From: Vicia villosa | Lineage: Eukaryota > Streptophyta > Magnoliopsida > Fabales > Fabaceae | Length of the DNA stretch: 64,000 nucleotides | Assembly (NCBI RefSeq): GCF_029867415.1 | Contig: NC_081184.1 | Coordinates: 74,684,364 to 74,748,363 of the forward strand | Direction of reading: 5' to 3' | Shown here: positions 22,238-32,980 of the stretch, piece by piece | How the letters are laid out: each line of letters opens with the position of its first letter | How positions within the stretch are numbered: position 1 is the stretch's first letter | Notes under the pieces: generated by a model | The model's database searches: none | The model's input: only the letters and a program-made list of their open reading frames with translations | Told to the model about the DNA's origin: nothing | Program-made: the position numbers and the translations under genes

Positions 22238-23581
22238 ATGGCTCCCGCCACCAGAGATTACATCCGAATCAATATCTCAACGGTGCCATCTGAACTCAAA
22301 GTCTTGGTAGCAGAATTCCCCAGGAATGCTCAATTCACTGAAAAGCATGGTCACCTACTCCATTTGGTTACCTCAAAGTTTGAAGAAGACATGATACGGG
22401 TCCTGTTCCAGTTCTTCGACCCTGAACATCATTGCTTCACATTTCCTGATTACCAGTTGGTACCCACTTTGGAAGAATTCTCTGAATTAATTGGATTACC
22501 AATCCGAGATCAATTACCTTTCACTGGTTTAGAAAGAAAACCAAAACCTGAAGTCATTGCTGCTGCTTTACATCTGCAAAAGTCAGAAATCAAATCCAAT
22601 TGGGAAACAAAGAGTGGAGTTGAGGGTTTGCTTGCCAAATTCTTACTGGAAAAGGCTCGACTACTGCTAGAAAACAAAAGTTATCCAGCTTTTGAAGAAG
22701 TTATGGCTCTTTTGATCTATGGGTTGGTTTTGTTCCCTAATTCCGACCAGTTCATAAGTGTACACATCATCAACCTTTTCCTAATTCGCAACCCGGTACC
22801 AACATTGCTGGGAGACATCCTACACTCTCTACACACTCGTACCACGAAGAAGCGAGGAACTCTCATGTGCTGTATACCACTGCTGGCTAGGTGGTTTACA
22901 TGTCATCTTCCCCGATCAGTACTGAGAAATGAACAAAGAGCACAATGGTCTTACAGAATCATGTCTTTATCTCATTCAGATATCCGATGGAACAACTTCT
23001 TTCAAAGAGACATTACTATCATTGATCATTGTGGAGAATACCCTAATGTGCCACTCCTTGGCATTAAAGGAGGTATCACTTACAATCCCTCTCTAGCTCT
23101 ACGCCAATTCGGATATGCAAGAAACAACGGTCCTCATGACATGATTATCCGTGGCATTGTGTTTGATTACGAGAATGATTCTCACAGACACCGACGAAGA
23201 TTCATACAGGCTTGGGACAGTGTCTATAGAATAGAAAGCAAAACTCTGGGGCAATGGAATTCTATTCCTATGGAACTTTACCTCAGATGGGTGCGTACTC
23301 ATGCTCAAAAACTCATGATGCCCTATCCCGCTGTTCTACCTGTGACTATCGAATCAGAAGTCGAAGGTTACGAACCTCAAGTTATTCTACACCCGGATAT
23401 GCCAACTGACTTGGAAGAGTTGCAAAAATCCTGGGTTCAACTCAAAGAGGAAAGAGACACCTTCAAAGAACACTGTCAGGACTATGAGAGAAGGCTATTC
23501 GAGCTCACCAGACAGCTTCAAGAAGAACAAAGAATCAACGCATTCCTGGGGACAAAGAAAAAGCGCCCACGGGAGACCTGA
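22238..23581 (+). CDS. Ogre B ORF1, intact, 447 residues
   Basis: Extra ORF typical of Ogre, before gag. The start at 22238 (MAPATRDYIRINIST) is preferred over the upstream in-frame ATG at 22112 because it follows a pyrimidine tract plus CAG and because the upstream part is non-conserved leader. Residues about 55-110 (FTFPDYQLVPTLEEFSELIG) resemble the start of plant-mobile/aminotransferase-like domains found in transposon-derived plant proteins. The middle is rich in aromatic and charged residues (LARWFTCHLP). The last ~70 residues are coiled coil. Uninterrupted. The function is unknown in the family; the domain link is tentative. Confidence 0.85.
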   Translation: MAPATRDYIRINISTVPSELKVLVAEFPRNAQFTEKHGHLLHLVTSKFEEDMIRVLFQFFDPEHHCFTFPDYQLVPTLEEFSELIGLPIRDQLPFTGLERKPKPEVIAAALHLQKSEIKSNWETKSGVEGLLAKFLLEKARLLLENKSYPAFEEVMALLIYGLVLFPNSDQFISVHIINLFLIRNPVPTLLGDILHSLHTRTTKKRGTLMCCIPLLARWFTCHLPRSVLRNEQRAQWSYRIMSLSHSDIRWNNFFQRDITIIDHCGEYPNVPLLGIKGGITYNPSLALRQFGYARNNGPHDMIIRGIVFDYENDSHRHRRRFIQAWDSVYRIESKTLGQWNSIPMELYLRWVRTHAQKLMMPYPAVLPVTIESEVEGYEPQVILHPDMPTDLEELQKSWVQLKEERDTFKEHCQDYERRLFELTRQLQEEQRINAFLGTKKKRPRET

Positions 23582-23880
23582 AAGATCATTTATTTTATTT
23601 TCTGTCTTGTAAGCCCAAATGAGGCAAAGAAAAAAGAATAAATTGATTAACTAACGTTTGTTGCTTCTTTAACAAATCTAGACTCTATGATCCTTGAAAA
23701 CATTGCACACATGCATTCACATGCATTGCATACACATTGCATTTCATACATTGCATTTCATACATTGCATTCATATACATTGCATACACATTGCATACAT
23801 GGCATCCAGTCATACACATTTCATAACAGGTTCTCATGACGGGTTTCTCATCTCTTCGCTGTTTATTTCAGTCAGAAGAG
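23582..23880 (+). other. ORF1-gag spacer of Ogre B
   Basis: Spacer containing the CATTGCATACA simple repeat. It ends with a pyrimidine tract and TTTCAG at about 23867-23872, shortly before the gag ATG, so ORF2 could be reached by splicing. This is inference only. Confidence 0.5.
23699..23815 (+). repeat. CATTGCATACA-type simple repeat
   Basis: ACATTGCATACACATTGCAT-like words recur about ten times in 115 bp. It lies in the spacer between ORF1 and gag. Low complexity; no function inferred. Confidence 0.75.
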
Positions 23881-26800
23881 ATGGAATCTGAGGCAAGCAT
23901 CAAGAATCTCGAAGTACAGAATGCCCAAGTTCAAGTGGCAATTCTGGAACTGGCAAAGGGGCAACAAGAGCTGAAAGCCCTGATACTCAAGAAGAAGAAG
24001 AAGCCCAAAGAATCTGCAGGCTTGAGTTACCTGAGAAGGAAGATCAAGATCCCTGTCAAAAAGATCAAAAAGCCACCAATCCCTGAAATAGTCGGTGATG
24101 GTGAACAAGAAGATAATCAAAGCAACCAGGGTTCTGCTAAACCCTCTCTCTCTTCAAATGAAGAAGAAGATCATTCTGGAGACGAACAGGATGATGACAA
24201 ATACCAACAGTTGGAGGATCGTATGAAAGCTATGGAAATACAAAAAATACCTGGCTTAGATTTCAATGATCTGGGACTCGTGTCGGATGTTGTCATCCCT
24301 CCAAAATTCAAAGTTCCAACCTTTGCAAAGTATGATGGAGTTTCTTGTCCAAAACTACATTTGAGATCTTATGTGAGGAAGATACAACCTCATACAACAG
24401 ATAACAAATTGTGGATTCACTTTTTCCAAGAAAGTCTGTCAGGTACACAACTCGAATGGTACTACCAGCTAGAAAATACCAAGGTTCATACTTGGGAAGA
24501 ATTAGCTGCTGCTTTTTACAAACAGTACCAATACAATGCTGATCTTACACCCACTCGTACTCAATTGCGAGGCATGTCTATGGGACCAAAAGAAAGTTTC
24601 AAAGAGTATGCACAAAAGTGGAGAGATATGGCTGGAAGGGTTCAACCACCCTTATCTGATCGCGAACTAGTCGACATGTTCATGGGCACTTTAACTGGCC
24701 CATTCTATAGCCATTTGCTGGGAAGTTCATCATCAGGTTTCACTGACCTAATACTGACCGGAGAACGTGTCGAAAGTGGCATTCGAAATGGAAAAATTCA
24801 AGTAGGATCCTCCTCTGGTACTACAAAAAGGCCCATCAGAAATGAGGTCAATACAGCGCAAATTCAGACAAGTCACAAAAGTGATCAGCATCAATCTGTA
24901 GGGGCAGTTATGATCTCCGCATCTGCACCTCAAAAAGATCAACAGCCAAAATATACGCATCGACCAGATGCACCAAGAAGAACTTTCACCAAAATCAACA
25001 TGCCAATCTCTCAGGCATTGCAGCACTTGCTTAAAGCGGATCTGATCACATTAAGGGGTCCTCCGAAGAATGTCAATACTTCTTCTCTGAATTATCGCCC
25101 TGATGCAACATGTGCCTATCATTCAAACTGTCCAGGACATGACGCAGATCACTGCTGGGCCCTGAAAAATAAAATCCAAGACATGATAGATGCTGGAGAA
25201 ATTGAGTTCGATCCTCCAGAAACTCCAAATGTCATCACAGCACCTATGCCAAAGCATGACAAAACTGTTAATGCTATCATAGACACAGTTTACATTTATG
25301 ATGTGAACGAAGTATCAATTCCACTCCTCGAAGTCAAAAGAAAGTTCATCCAAGCTGGTTACTTTCCAGGTTGTGATCCCGACTGCTTTTATTGCTCACG
25401 CCAACCCAATGGTTGTGAAAATCTAAAGATGGGAATTCAAAAACACATGGATCGCCGTATCATTATGTTTGAGAGGCTCCCTTCTATGGACATGTTGGGC
25501 AAAGTCTTTGCCAACGGGATAAGAATGGAAGACGTCTCAGTGATCTCCAGCTTACCATTCAAAATCTCTACCAAGGCTCCATTCAAACTTTCTGCTACAC
25601 TCAAAGTGGCATCAGTAGTCATTGCTAGACCAACTCCATTTCCATACTCCTCAGACAAAGCTGTCCCATGGGGATATGACACTAATGTTTACATTCATGG
25701 AGTTAAGCAGGATCCCTCGACTAAAGAGGACGCAACACTAACTACTTCAGCTGTAAGTAACATTGCAGGCACTAGCAAGATCACGAGAAGTGGAATAATC
25801 TTTTCACCAGAAATTTCTCCAAATATTGCTGCTAGTCCAATCCAGGTTCCAATTCCTATTCCAGATATCAACACTCGAGGCAAAGAGCCACTGATCGAAC
25901 CAGTTCAAAATCCGGTAGAGATCACTGCTGAGGATCCATCAAAGCAAGAGATGGACGAAATATTGAAAATCATCTGCAAAAGTGATTACAATATTGTCGA
26001 ACAACTGGGGCATACTGCTTCAAAAATCTCAATGTTATCTCTGCTAAAATATTCAGAAGCTCATGCTAAAGCTCTAATGAAGTTCCTTCAAGCTGCGCAT
26101 GTGCCTCAAGAAATCCCAATCGACCAATTTGAGAATTGTGTCGCCAGTCTTACAGTGCCCAATGGTCTTGGTTTCTCTGATGTGGATCTAACTCCTGCTG
26201 GAAGAAATCACAACAAGGCCCTGCACATCTCTATCGAATGCAACGGCACCACTCTGTCTCATGTGCTAATAGACAATGGTTCCTCTCTAAACGTGTTACC
26301 AAAGGTAATACTGGAAAAACTTGACTTCAAAGGAGTTGTGCTACAACCAAGTGATGTGGTTGTAAGAGCCTTCGATGGGTCAACAAGAACGGTGTACGGA
26401 GAAGTTAAGCTCCCAATCAGAGTGGGCTCTCAAACTTTCGATGTTATCTTTTCCGTAATAGACGTTCTTCCAACATACTCCTGTTTACTAGGACGCCCTT
26501 GGATACATGGGGCAAACGCTGTAACTTCTACCCTGCATCAGAAGTTAAAATACCCAGTAAAAGGAAAGGTTGTCACAGTCTATGGCGAAGAAGAATATAT
26601 GGTCAGTCACTTGAGCAACGACAAGTATGTTGAGATGGAGGGCGAATCCATCGAAACTCCGTATCAAGCTTTTGAGGTTGTATCTCCAGATATCTCTACC
26701 ACCAAGCATATTCCTGCTACTCCAGCTACAACTATGGCTTCTCTCAAAGATGCCAAAGCCATGATTGAACAGGGTGATCGCACAGTATGGGGACAACTCC

Positions 26801-27645
26801 CTGATATACCCTACAAGTCCGACAAGCTAGGTCTGGGCTATAATGGTGAAAATCAAAAGAATGATCAAAATCCTCGCTCTGAAGGGTTAATATCACACTT
26901 CGCCAGCCAAGAAGTAAACGCCATTGATGATGAAGGGACATACTTGAACCACATCATTCAGCCATATCCAGACGAAATTCCACCCATTACCATGGGAATG
27001 TGGGATGCTGTGGGAGGACCAAATGACGGTTACAACTACCAGTATATCACACCTCAGAATTCTTACATTGCTCTGGAAGATCTTACTCCAACAGAAGAGG
27101 GTAATCAAAATGACGGAAGTATCACAAGTCCCGTCACTCAGCAATATCAAAATCCACCCAAAGAAGTATGGGACACGCTAGGAGAACCCAGCGGCAAATA
27201 CGACTATATGGTGAAATATTCCGCTCCTCCGAGCTTTTCAACTCCCATCAAAGACATTGTCCCGACTGGATGGGACGAACAGTACGACGACAACTTCGCT
27301 CTTGAAGAAGCCAGGAAGATGCCAAACAACGAAGGTTATTTTCTGTCACAGTACACTCCTTATCAGGATGCACAAGTCTCTATTCAAAACATCATTCCTA
27401 CTGCATGGGACGGCCTTATCGAGCATCTCGCTCAGCCAATAGAGGGACCTCCACCTGGATTCTCATATCCAACAAATCATCCAACTTATCCTGAGGAATT
27501 ACCTACGCATTTTCCCACTAGCGGAATCAATGCTACGGAAGACGAAAAGAACAACTGCAACTGGAACAGCTGGGTGCTCCCTGCTAACAACGGTGGATTG
27601 AACAACTGGAAAGCAGAGGATGTGATCTCCTTTGATCAGGAGTAA
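23881..27645 (+). CDS. gag-pro: Ogre B gag-protease, intact, 1254 residues
   Basis: Capsid-type Gag plus aspartic protease. The start at 23881 (MESEASIKNLEVQNAQ) follows TTTCAGTCAGAAGAG; the longer frame from 23836 has no supporting context. Residues ~1-45 are coiled coil, then a basic stretch (KKKKKPKES) and an acidic linker. The Retrotrans_gag domain is at about residues 175-300 (FQESLSGTQLEWYYQLEN, SFKEYAQKWRDMAG). A CCHC-like knuckle C-YH...GH..DHC sits at about 410-425, and the protease motif LIDNGSSLNVLP at about 797. The C-terminus has three spaced WDTLG/WDAVG and IVPTGWD-type repeats. The frame ends in GATCAGGAGTAA; splicing at 27641/27642 would bypass that stop and join pol. Confidence 0.9.
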   Translation: MESEASIKNLEVQNAQVQVAILELAKGQQELKALILKKKKKPKESAGLSYLRRKIKIPVKKIKKPPIPEIVGDGEQEDNQSNQGSAKPSLSSNEEEDHSGDEQDDDKYQQLEDRMKAMEIQKIPGLDFNDLGLVSDVVIPPKFKVPTFAKYDGVSCPKLHLRSYVRKIQPHTTDNKLWIHFFQESLSGTQLEWYYQLENTKVHTWEELAAAFYKQYQYNADLTPTRTQLRGMSMGPKESFKEYAQKWRDMAGRVQPPLSDRELVDMFMGTLTGPFYSHLLGSSSSGFTDLILTGERVESGIRNGKIQVGSSSGTTKRPIRNEVNTAQIQTSHKSDQHQSVGAVMISASAPQKDQQPKYTHRPDAPRRTFTKINMPISQALQHLLKADLITLRGPPKNVNTSSLNYRPDATCAYHSNCPGHDADHCWALKNKIQDMIDAGEIEFDPPETPNVITAPMPKHDKTVNAIIDTVYIYDVNEVSIPLLEVKRKFIQAGYFPGCDPDCFYCSRQPNGCENLKMGIQKHMDRRIIMFERLPSMDMLGKVFANGIRMEDVSVISSLPFKISTKAPFKLSATLKVASVVIARPTPFPYSSDKAVPWGYDTNVYIHGVKQDPSTKEDATLTTSAVSNIAGTSKITRSGIIFSPEISPNIAASPIQVPIPIPDINTRGKEPLIEPVQNPVEITAEDPSKQEMDEILKIICKSDYNIVEQLGHTASKISMLSLLKYSEAHAKALMKFLQAAHVPQEIPIDQFENCVASLTVPNGLGFSDVDLTPAGRNHNKALHISIECNGTTLSHVLIDNGSSLNVLPKVILEKLDFKGVVLQPSDVVVRAFDGSTRTVYGEVKLPIRVGSQTFDVIFSVIDVLPTYSCLLGRPWIHGANAVTSTLHQKLKYPVKGKVVTVYGEEEYMVSHLSNDKYVEMEGESIETPYQAFEVVSPDISTTKHIPATPATTMASLKDAKAMIEQGDRTVWGQLPDIPYKSDKLGLGYNGENQKNDQNPRSEGLISHFASQEVNAIDDEGTYLNHIIQPYPDEIPPITMGMWDAVGGPNDGYNYQYITPQNSYIALEDLTPTEEGNQNDGSITSPVTQQYQNPPKEVWDTLGEPSGKYDYMVKYSAPPSFSTPIKDIVPTGWDEQYDDNFALEEARKMPNNEGYFLSQYTPYQDAQVSIQNIIPTAWDGLIEHLAQPIEGPPPGFSYPTNHPTYPEELPTHFPTSGINATEDEKNNCNWNSWVLPANNGGLNNWKAEDVISFDQE

Positions 27646-27904
27646 ATGCCATTTCCTGTTTTCTTTGTGTATATTGTGCAAAGATAAAAGTGGTTCCTGA
27701 ACAATCGAACCATGAGCTTGAAAGCCGTGTGCCTTAGCACAACGGTCCTTCTATAAAAAGGGTTTGTCATATCATGATTATGTGCATTCAATAAAATCAT
27801 GGGATGCTTGCATGTTCAAAATTTTGTGATCCTTTTTCTTTCTTTATTCGCTTTCAAATAGCTATGTTTTTCTCTTCATACACACTCACATATCTACCAT
27901 GCAG
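27642..27904 (+). other. Predicted intron between protease and RT, Ogre B
   Basis: Donor GGA|GTAAAT at 27642 and acceptor CCATGCAG|ATTCAC at 27904, preceded by a pyrimidine-rich tract, would remove 263 nt. The joined codon is GA+A (Glu), so the reading runs ...FDQ-E-FTYTLD... without a stop. The phase (2) and location match the A-1 intron. Site choice is inferred. Confidence 0.65.
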
Positions 27905-28954
27905 ATTCACATACACGCTGGATCCAGTCAATAACGACTCTGCTATTGCCCGTCATGACTTTGAAAATCCGATCTACCAAACTGAGGACGAAAGTGAGGA
28001 AGATTGTGAAGTGCCAAGAGAAATTGCAAGACTTCTAGAACAAGAAGAAAAAGCCATACAGCCTCATGAGGAGCCGATTGAGGTCATCAACTTGGGCAGT
28101 GACGAAGAAAAGAAAGAGGTCAGAATTGGGGCTGACTTAGAAAACAGTGTCAAGCAAAGACTGATTCAATTGTTGCAAGACTACGCCGAGATATTCGCCT
28201 GGTCTTATCAAGATATGCCTGGCCTTGACACGGACATTGTAGTTCATCGCCTGCCAATCAAAGAAGGAAGCACTCCGGTCAAACAGAGACTGCGAAGGAG
28301 TAAGCCTGATATGTCAAAAAAGATCAAAGACGAGGTTGAAAAACAATTCAATGCCGGATTCCTAAAAGTTGTAAGTTATCCTCCTTGGATAGCTAACATC
28401 GTGCCTGTACCCAAAAAAGACGGGAAAGTCAGAATGTGTGTAGACTACAGAGATCTGAACCGGGCAAGCCCTAAAGATGATTTCCCTTTACCGCACATCG
28501 ATGTACTAGTTGACAATACCGCACAATGCAAGGTATTCTCCTTTATGGACGGATTCTCAGGGTACAATCAAATCAAGATGGCACCCGAAGACATGGAAAA
28601 AACAACCTTCACAACTCCCTGGGGAACCTTTTGTTACAAAGTAATGCCCTTTGGTCTAAAAAATGCTGGAGCTACCTACCAACGAGCAATGGTAACACTA
28701 TTTCATGATATGATTCATCAGGAAATAGAGGTGTATGTCGATGACATGATCGCAAAATCCAACACCGAAGAAGAACATTTGAGTCATTTACACAAGCTGT
28801 TTGACAGACTCAAGAAATACAGATTGCGACTGAACCCGAACAAGTGTACCTTTGGAGTAAGATCCGGTAAACTCTTAGGTTTCATCGTCAGCAGTAAAGG
28901 TATTGAGGCAATGATCCTGCCAAGGTCAAAGCCATTCATGCAGAAATGCCTACG
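27905..28954 (+). pseudogene. pol: Ogre B reverse transcriptase (frameshifted, truncated)
   Basis: RT part of the Ogre polyprotein. After the exon start (FTYTLDPVNN) come the linker EVINLGSDEEK, the RT entry segment (AWSYQDMPGLD), then VPKKDGKVRMCVDYRDLN, FSFMDGFSGYNQI, PFGLKNAGATYQRAM and the catalytic YVDD at 28734-28745. One inserted base in the GIEVDP region (about 28909) shifts the frame, and at about 28951-28955 the sequence jumps to the end of the second RNase H, losing the connection, the Gypsy RNase H and most of the archaeal-type RNase H. Compared with A-1 the loss is about 0.9 kb. Confidence 0.9.
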
Positions 28955-30487
28955 GAGACTCGGCCTTGGTAATCTACCAAGTCAAAGGGGAATGGGACAC
29001 AAAACACCCAAATCTAATTCCATACAAAGAACATGTGTTGAGTTTGATTCCTTACTTCGAGGAGATCACTTTCGAACACATCCCACGCGAAGAAAATCAA
29101 CTAGCTGATGCCTTAGCTACCATGTCATCCATGTTCAAAGTCAATTGGGACCGACGAAGCTCCTATGATCACCATTTATAGGCAAGACGAACCAGCCTAT
29201 TGCAATGAGATCGATACCGAACAAATGGAAGACAAACCATGGTTCCATGAAATACAAAGGTATCTCGAAACCCAGGAGTACCCTGAAGGGGCATCTATTA
29301 ACGACAGAAAGTTTCTAAGGAGATTTGCCTCCAAATTCTTCCTAAGCAATGGAACTTTGTACAAGCGCAACCATGACTCGACTTTACTTCGTTGCGTAAA
29401 CAAGAAGGAAGCAGAACAAATCATGGAAGACATACACAATGGTACCTTCGGTACTCATTCCAACGGACATACAATGGCTAAAAAGATCTTGAGAGCAGGT
29501 TACTACTGGTCTACCATGGAGACAGATTGCCATCATCATTCCAAAACTTGTCACAAATGCCAGATATATGCCGACAAAGTGCATGTACCTCCAGTTCCTT
29601 TAAACGTTCTGACGGCTCCTTGGCCTTTCGCAATGTGGGGTATTGATATGATTGGAGAAATCAAACCTACTGCTTCCAACGGACATCGCTTTATCCTGGT
29701 CGCTATTGACTACTTCACAAAGTGGGTAGAGGCAGCTTCATATGCTTCTGTCACCAAGAATGTGGTAGCCAGGTTTATCAAGCACAATCTCATTTGTCGG
29801 TACGGCATCCCCGAAAGGATCATCACTGACAATGGCACGAATCTAAACAACAAAATGATTACTGAACTCTGCACGCAGTTCCAGATCAAACATCATAATT
29901 CTTCTCCATATCGACCAAAGATGAACGGCGCTGTCGAAGCCGCCAACAAAAACATCAAGAAAATCATACAAAAGATGACAGTAACCTACAAAGACTGGCA
30001 TGAGATGTTACCTTTTGCTCTTCATGGTTATCGCACATCTGCGCGTACTTCAACAGGGGCAACTCCATTCTCGTTAGTCTACGGTATGGAAGCAGTTCTC
30101 CCAATCGAAATCCAGATTCCTTCCTTAAGGATCATGAAAGAAGCCGATCTAGACGAAGACGATTGGATTCAAACTCGATTCGACCAAATACACTTGATCG
30201 ATGAGAAAAGACTTGCAGCTATCTGTCATGGCCAGCTATACCAAAAGCGCATGATCAAAGCATTCAACAAGAAAGTCAAAAGTCAAGCATACCAAACTGG
30301 TGGCTTGGTTATCAAACGCATCATCTTACCACAAGGTGATCCCAGAGGCAAATGGACCCCCACCTACGAGGGACCATTCATAATCAAGAAAATATTCTCC
30401 GGCGGTGCCATGTTGCTTACCACCATGGATGGCGAGGATTTCCCACACCCTGTGAATGCAGACATAGTCAAAAAGTACTTTGCTTAA
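28955..30487 (+). pseudogene. pol: Ogre B RNase H remnant plus integrase
   Basis: Begins at the GDSALVIYQVKGEW segment of the archaeal-type RNase H; its first two acidic sites are deleted. The helix with LADALATM follows, then a one-base frameshift near 29150. From 29165 the frame is open to the stop at 30487. The integrase has an HHCC finger (H...GHT..., CHKCQIY), the DDE triad (GIDMIG about 29643, ITDNGT about 29825, NGAVEA about 29928) and a C-terminal GPFIIK-type domain. The integrase alone looks intact, but the polyprotein is not. Confidence 0.9.
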
Positions 30488-30511
30488 AAAAAAAAAATAA
30501 AATACAGCTCG

Positions 30512-30651
30512 CTAAGTTGAAAACCTGAAAGGGCAACTTAGGCAAAAATGAGCGTCTCGGTGGATTGAAAACCCGAAAGGGCGATCCAGGCAAAAATTAG
30601 AGACAAAACAAATACAATCCCGGTAGGCTGAAAACCTGAAAGGGCAGCCTA
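30512..30651 (+). other. Triple stem-loop after pol stop, Ogre B
   Basis: Three hairpins with perfect or near-perfect outer stems: 30512-30541 (CTAAGTTG/CAACTTAG), 30561-30588 (TGGATTG/CGATCCA, one G-U) and 30624-30651 (TAGGCTG/CAGCCTA). Each contains AAAACC(T/C)GAAAGGG, i.e. a 4-A bulge and a CCY-GAAA-GGG inner hairpin, and each is followed by GGCAAAAAT. The outer stems differ in sequence but keep pairing. Confidence 0.75.
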
Positions 30652-31867
30652 GGCAAAAATTAGGGAATAAAGCATACAACTATGTCCCGCTCAGCTGCCT
30701 ACTCACCGACAAGGTTCAACACCTCAAAGACACCGATCAGTCCAATCACTTTCCTCCAACAAGTGAGGGATGAGATGCTCGAAGACAGATTGGCAATAGC
30801 AGAATTGAAACTTGACTGGATCGTTCTCACATAGCTATTTCTTTTCATAAATACTTTTCAAAACTTTCTGACAATTTCCTACTTCTAGGATTGTTGTCTC
30901 CCTATACTAATCCGCCTATCACGGCACCTTTTCAAAAATCAATGCAGCTTATAACTAACATTTTCATTTTTTCTGTTTTGAATACGCGAGCATCCCAATG
31001 ATATTTTGAATGAACATATGCATTTGAATATGATTGATGTTTACCAGGAAAAACAGGAATAGCATTCCGGACATGTCCCAATTATTTGGACATTATCCTA
31101 AACCAGCATCAGAAGGAAGTTTCCCCAATGGAGACACATTCCTCAACAAATCCCTCAAAAAGATTTTTCTTTCGAAAGAAGTCTTATTCCCCAGCAGGGT
31201 TGTTCCAGATTACTGTCTTCAGAAGGTGTGATCTCCGCACCCAAACTTGGTCAGATAGTGCATCGGAGGATTATGCATCTTCCTCATTCCCACTCCAAAG
31301 GGCGTCACAGTCCGAACTCTCAAAACTACTGTTCATCCCCGAGCAGTAATCAAAGATCCTTCAATAGAACATCCTGGTTCTCAAAGAATTTCCCCAACCC
31401 AGGGTACTCAAGCGAGACAGAAGATCATCAACAACCACGATGCCTTCACTTCCAAATGGCTAGCAGGGATTTATTTTCCCAATCACAATGCCTTCATTTC
31501 TTGACGACTAAGCTGGGATTTATTTTCCCAATCAGGAGCTTGACACGCTCTAAGCTGCATAAACCATGCATCACATTCACACTCATATTCACATTCACAA
31601 TCATGCATCATACGCATATTCATACACAACATAACTTGCATATTTCTCCTCTAGCTCGAGGATCTCATATCATACATGCATCATAGACATCGCATATTAT
31701 TAACTTGATTTTTCAGGTAGACAGATGTCTTCAGCAAAGATGTTCTCACTCACATGCAGTGTTCATCCTGAAACTTATTCAGACAAGCAGTCCTTTCAGA
31801 TACAATCAAACCAAAGATTCACTCTGAAGAACTCTCATTCTCAACTCATTTATCATCTAACATTGCT
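30652..31867 (+). other. 3' non-coding region of Ogre B
   Basis: No gene. It contains a CTTTCGAAAG-centred inverted repeat near 31170 followed by CCCCAGCAGGG, similar in layout to the hairpin repeats of family A, and a low-complexity CATTCACA-type run near 31565-31640. Short frames here show no domain. Confidence 0.55.
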
Positions 31868-32095
31868 AGTCTAAGGCGAAACCTCAGACGGTTCCAGAAC
31901 GATCTAGCATTACAGATCTAAGGCGAAACCTCAGACGGTTCCAGAACGATCTAACATTGCAGATCTAAGGCGAAACCTCAGACGGTTCCAGAACGATCTA
32001 ACATTGCAGATCTAAGGCGAAACCCCAGACGGTTCCAGAACGATCTAACATTGCAGATCTAAAGTGATACCTCAAACGGTTCCACAATGATCAAC
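31868..32095 (+). repeat. 47-bp tandem repeat, about 5 units
   Basis: CTAAGGCGAAACC begins units at 31871, 31918, 31965 and 32012, with a diverged one at 32059 (CTAAAGTGATACC): an exact 47-bp period. Each unit contains AACC-TCAGAC-GGTT and GTTC-CA-GAAC short inverted repeats. This occupies the same place in B as the 77-bp array does in family A. Confidence 0.9.
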
Positions 32096-32346
32096 TTTCA
32101 AATCCTTCATCAAGATATAATCAACAGATTCATTCTGATGAACAAACCATCAACACATTGTCCAGGTGGCATCCGAAAGCCCATCTCAGGTAATGTTTCA
32201 ATCTGCCAACAACATTTCACAGACAACATTCAAATGCAACTTCCAACATCTCTGCTGATCAAGGTAAGTGCAAATTTTCAGGGCATCTATTTATTCAATC
32301 ATCTTCTACCCTCAGATTTCAGACAATCTCTTCAGGTTTAAGAAGA

Positions 32347-32361
32347 TTGAATAGGGGCAAC
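32347..32361 (+). other. Polypurine tract of Ogre B
   Basis: TTGAATAGGGGCAAC directly before the 3' LTR; it matches AAATAGGGGCATC in A-2. Confidence 0.8.
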
Positions 32362-32878
32362 TGTTATACCCCAAAATTTGCCCACTTCTTTTTTCAGGAA
32401 AGTTTCAATATGAAAATTAAGAGTCTCATATAAACATGGATTTTTTCAAAATATCCTGACATATGAAGAACTTGGTTTTCAGAATTTTTCTTACACAGTA
32501 ACTTGGCTTACAGTGGAATTTATTCTTACGCAAACGCCAAATACTGTTCTTTACTTCACAAATACTATTTATTTATTTTACAGATAAATAGTACTAACAC
32601 AGTTCATGCAGGGTTAAATCTTTTTGCAGGCGCAAAAGCAGGAAACTCACACTGTACTGGTAACAATTGTTTTTGTTTTCCCACTAACTTTTGTGCTATA
32701 TTCCATTATTTTCAAAATCTTTTCAAATCTATCCTTTCAAATTCAAATCTCAACTTTATTCTATCCATCTCTCTTTTCCCAACAATACCTTACACTTTCT
32801 TTCAAATCTCACTACCACTCAAATTTCCTTTTGTACGGAATCACATCATTCCCCAACGTCTCTATCATCTTTCCATTC

Positions 32879-32886
32879 TATAAATA
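32879..32886 (+). promoter_or_regulatory. TATA box of B 3' LTR
   Basis: TATAAATA, the counterpart of 17343-17350. In a 3' LTR it could drive outward transcription. Confidence 0.6.
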
Positions 32887-32980
32887 CCTCTCATTCTTCC
32901 CACAAATCTCACATCAAATTCTAAATCATCTTTCAAATTTCTACTTCATCATCCATTTTCTTTCTTCTTTCCTAGCAAGA

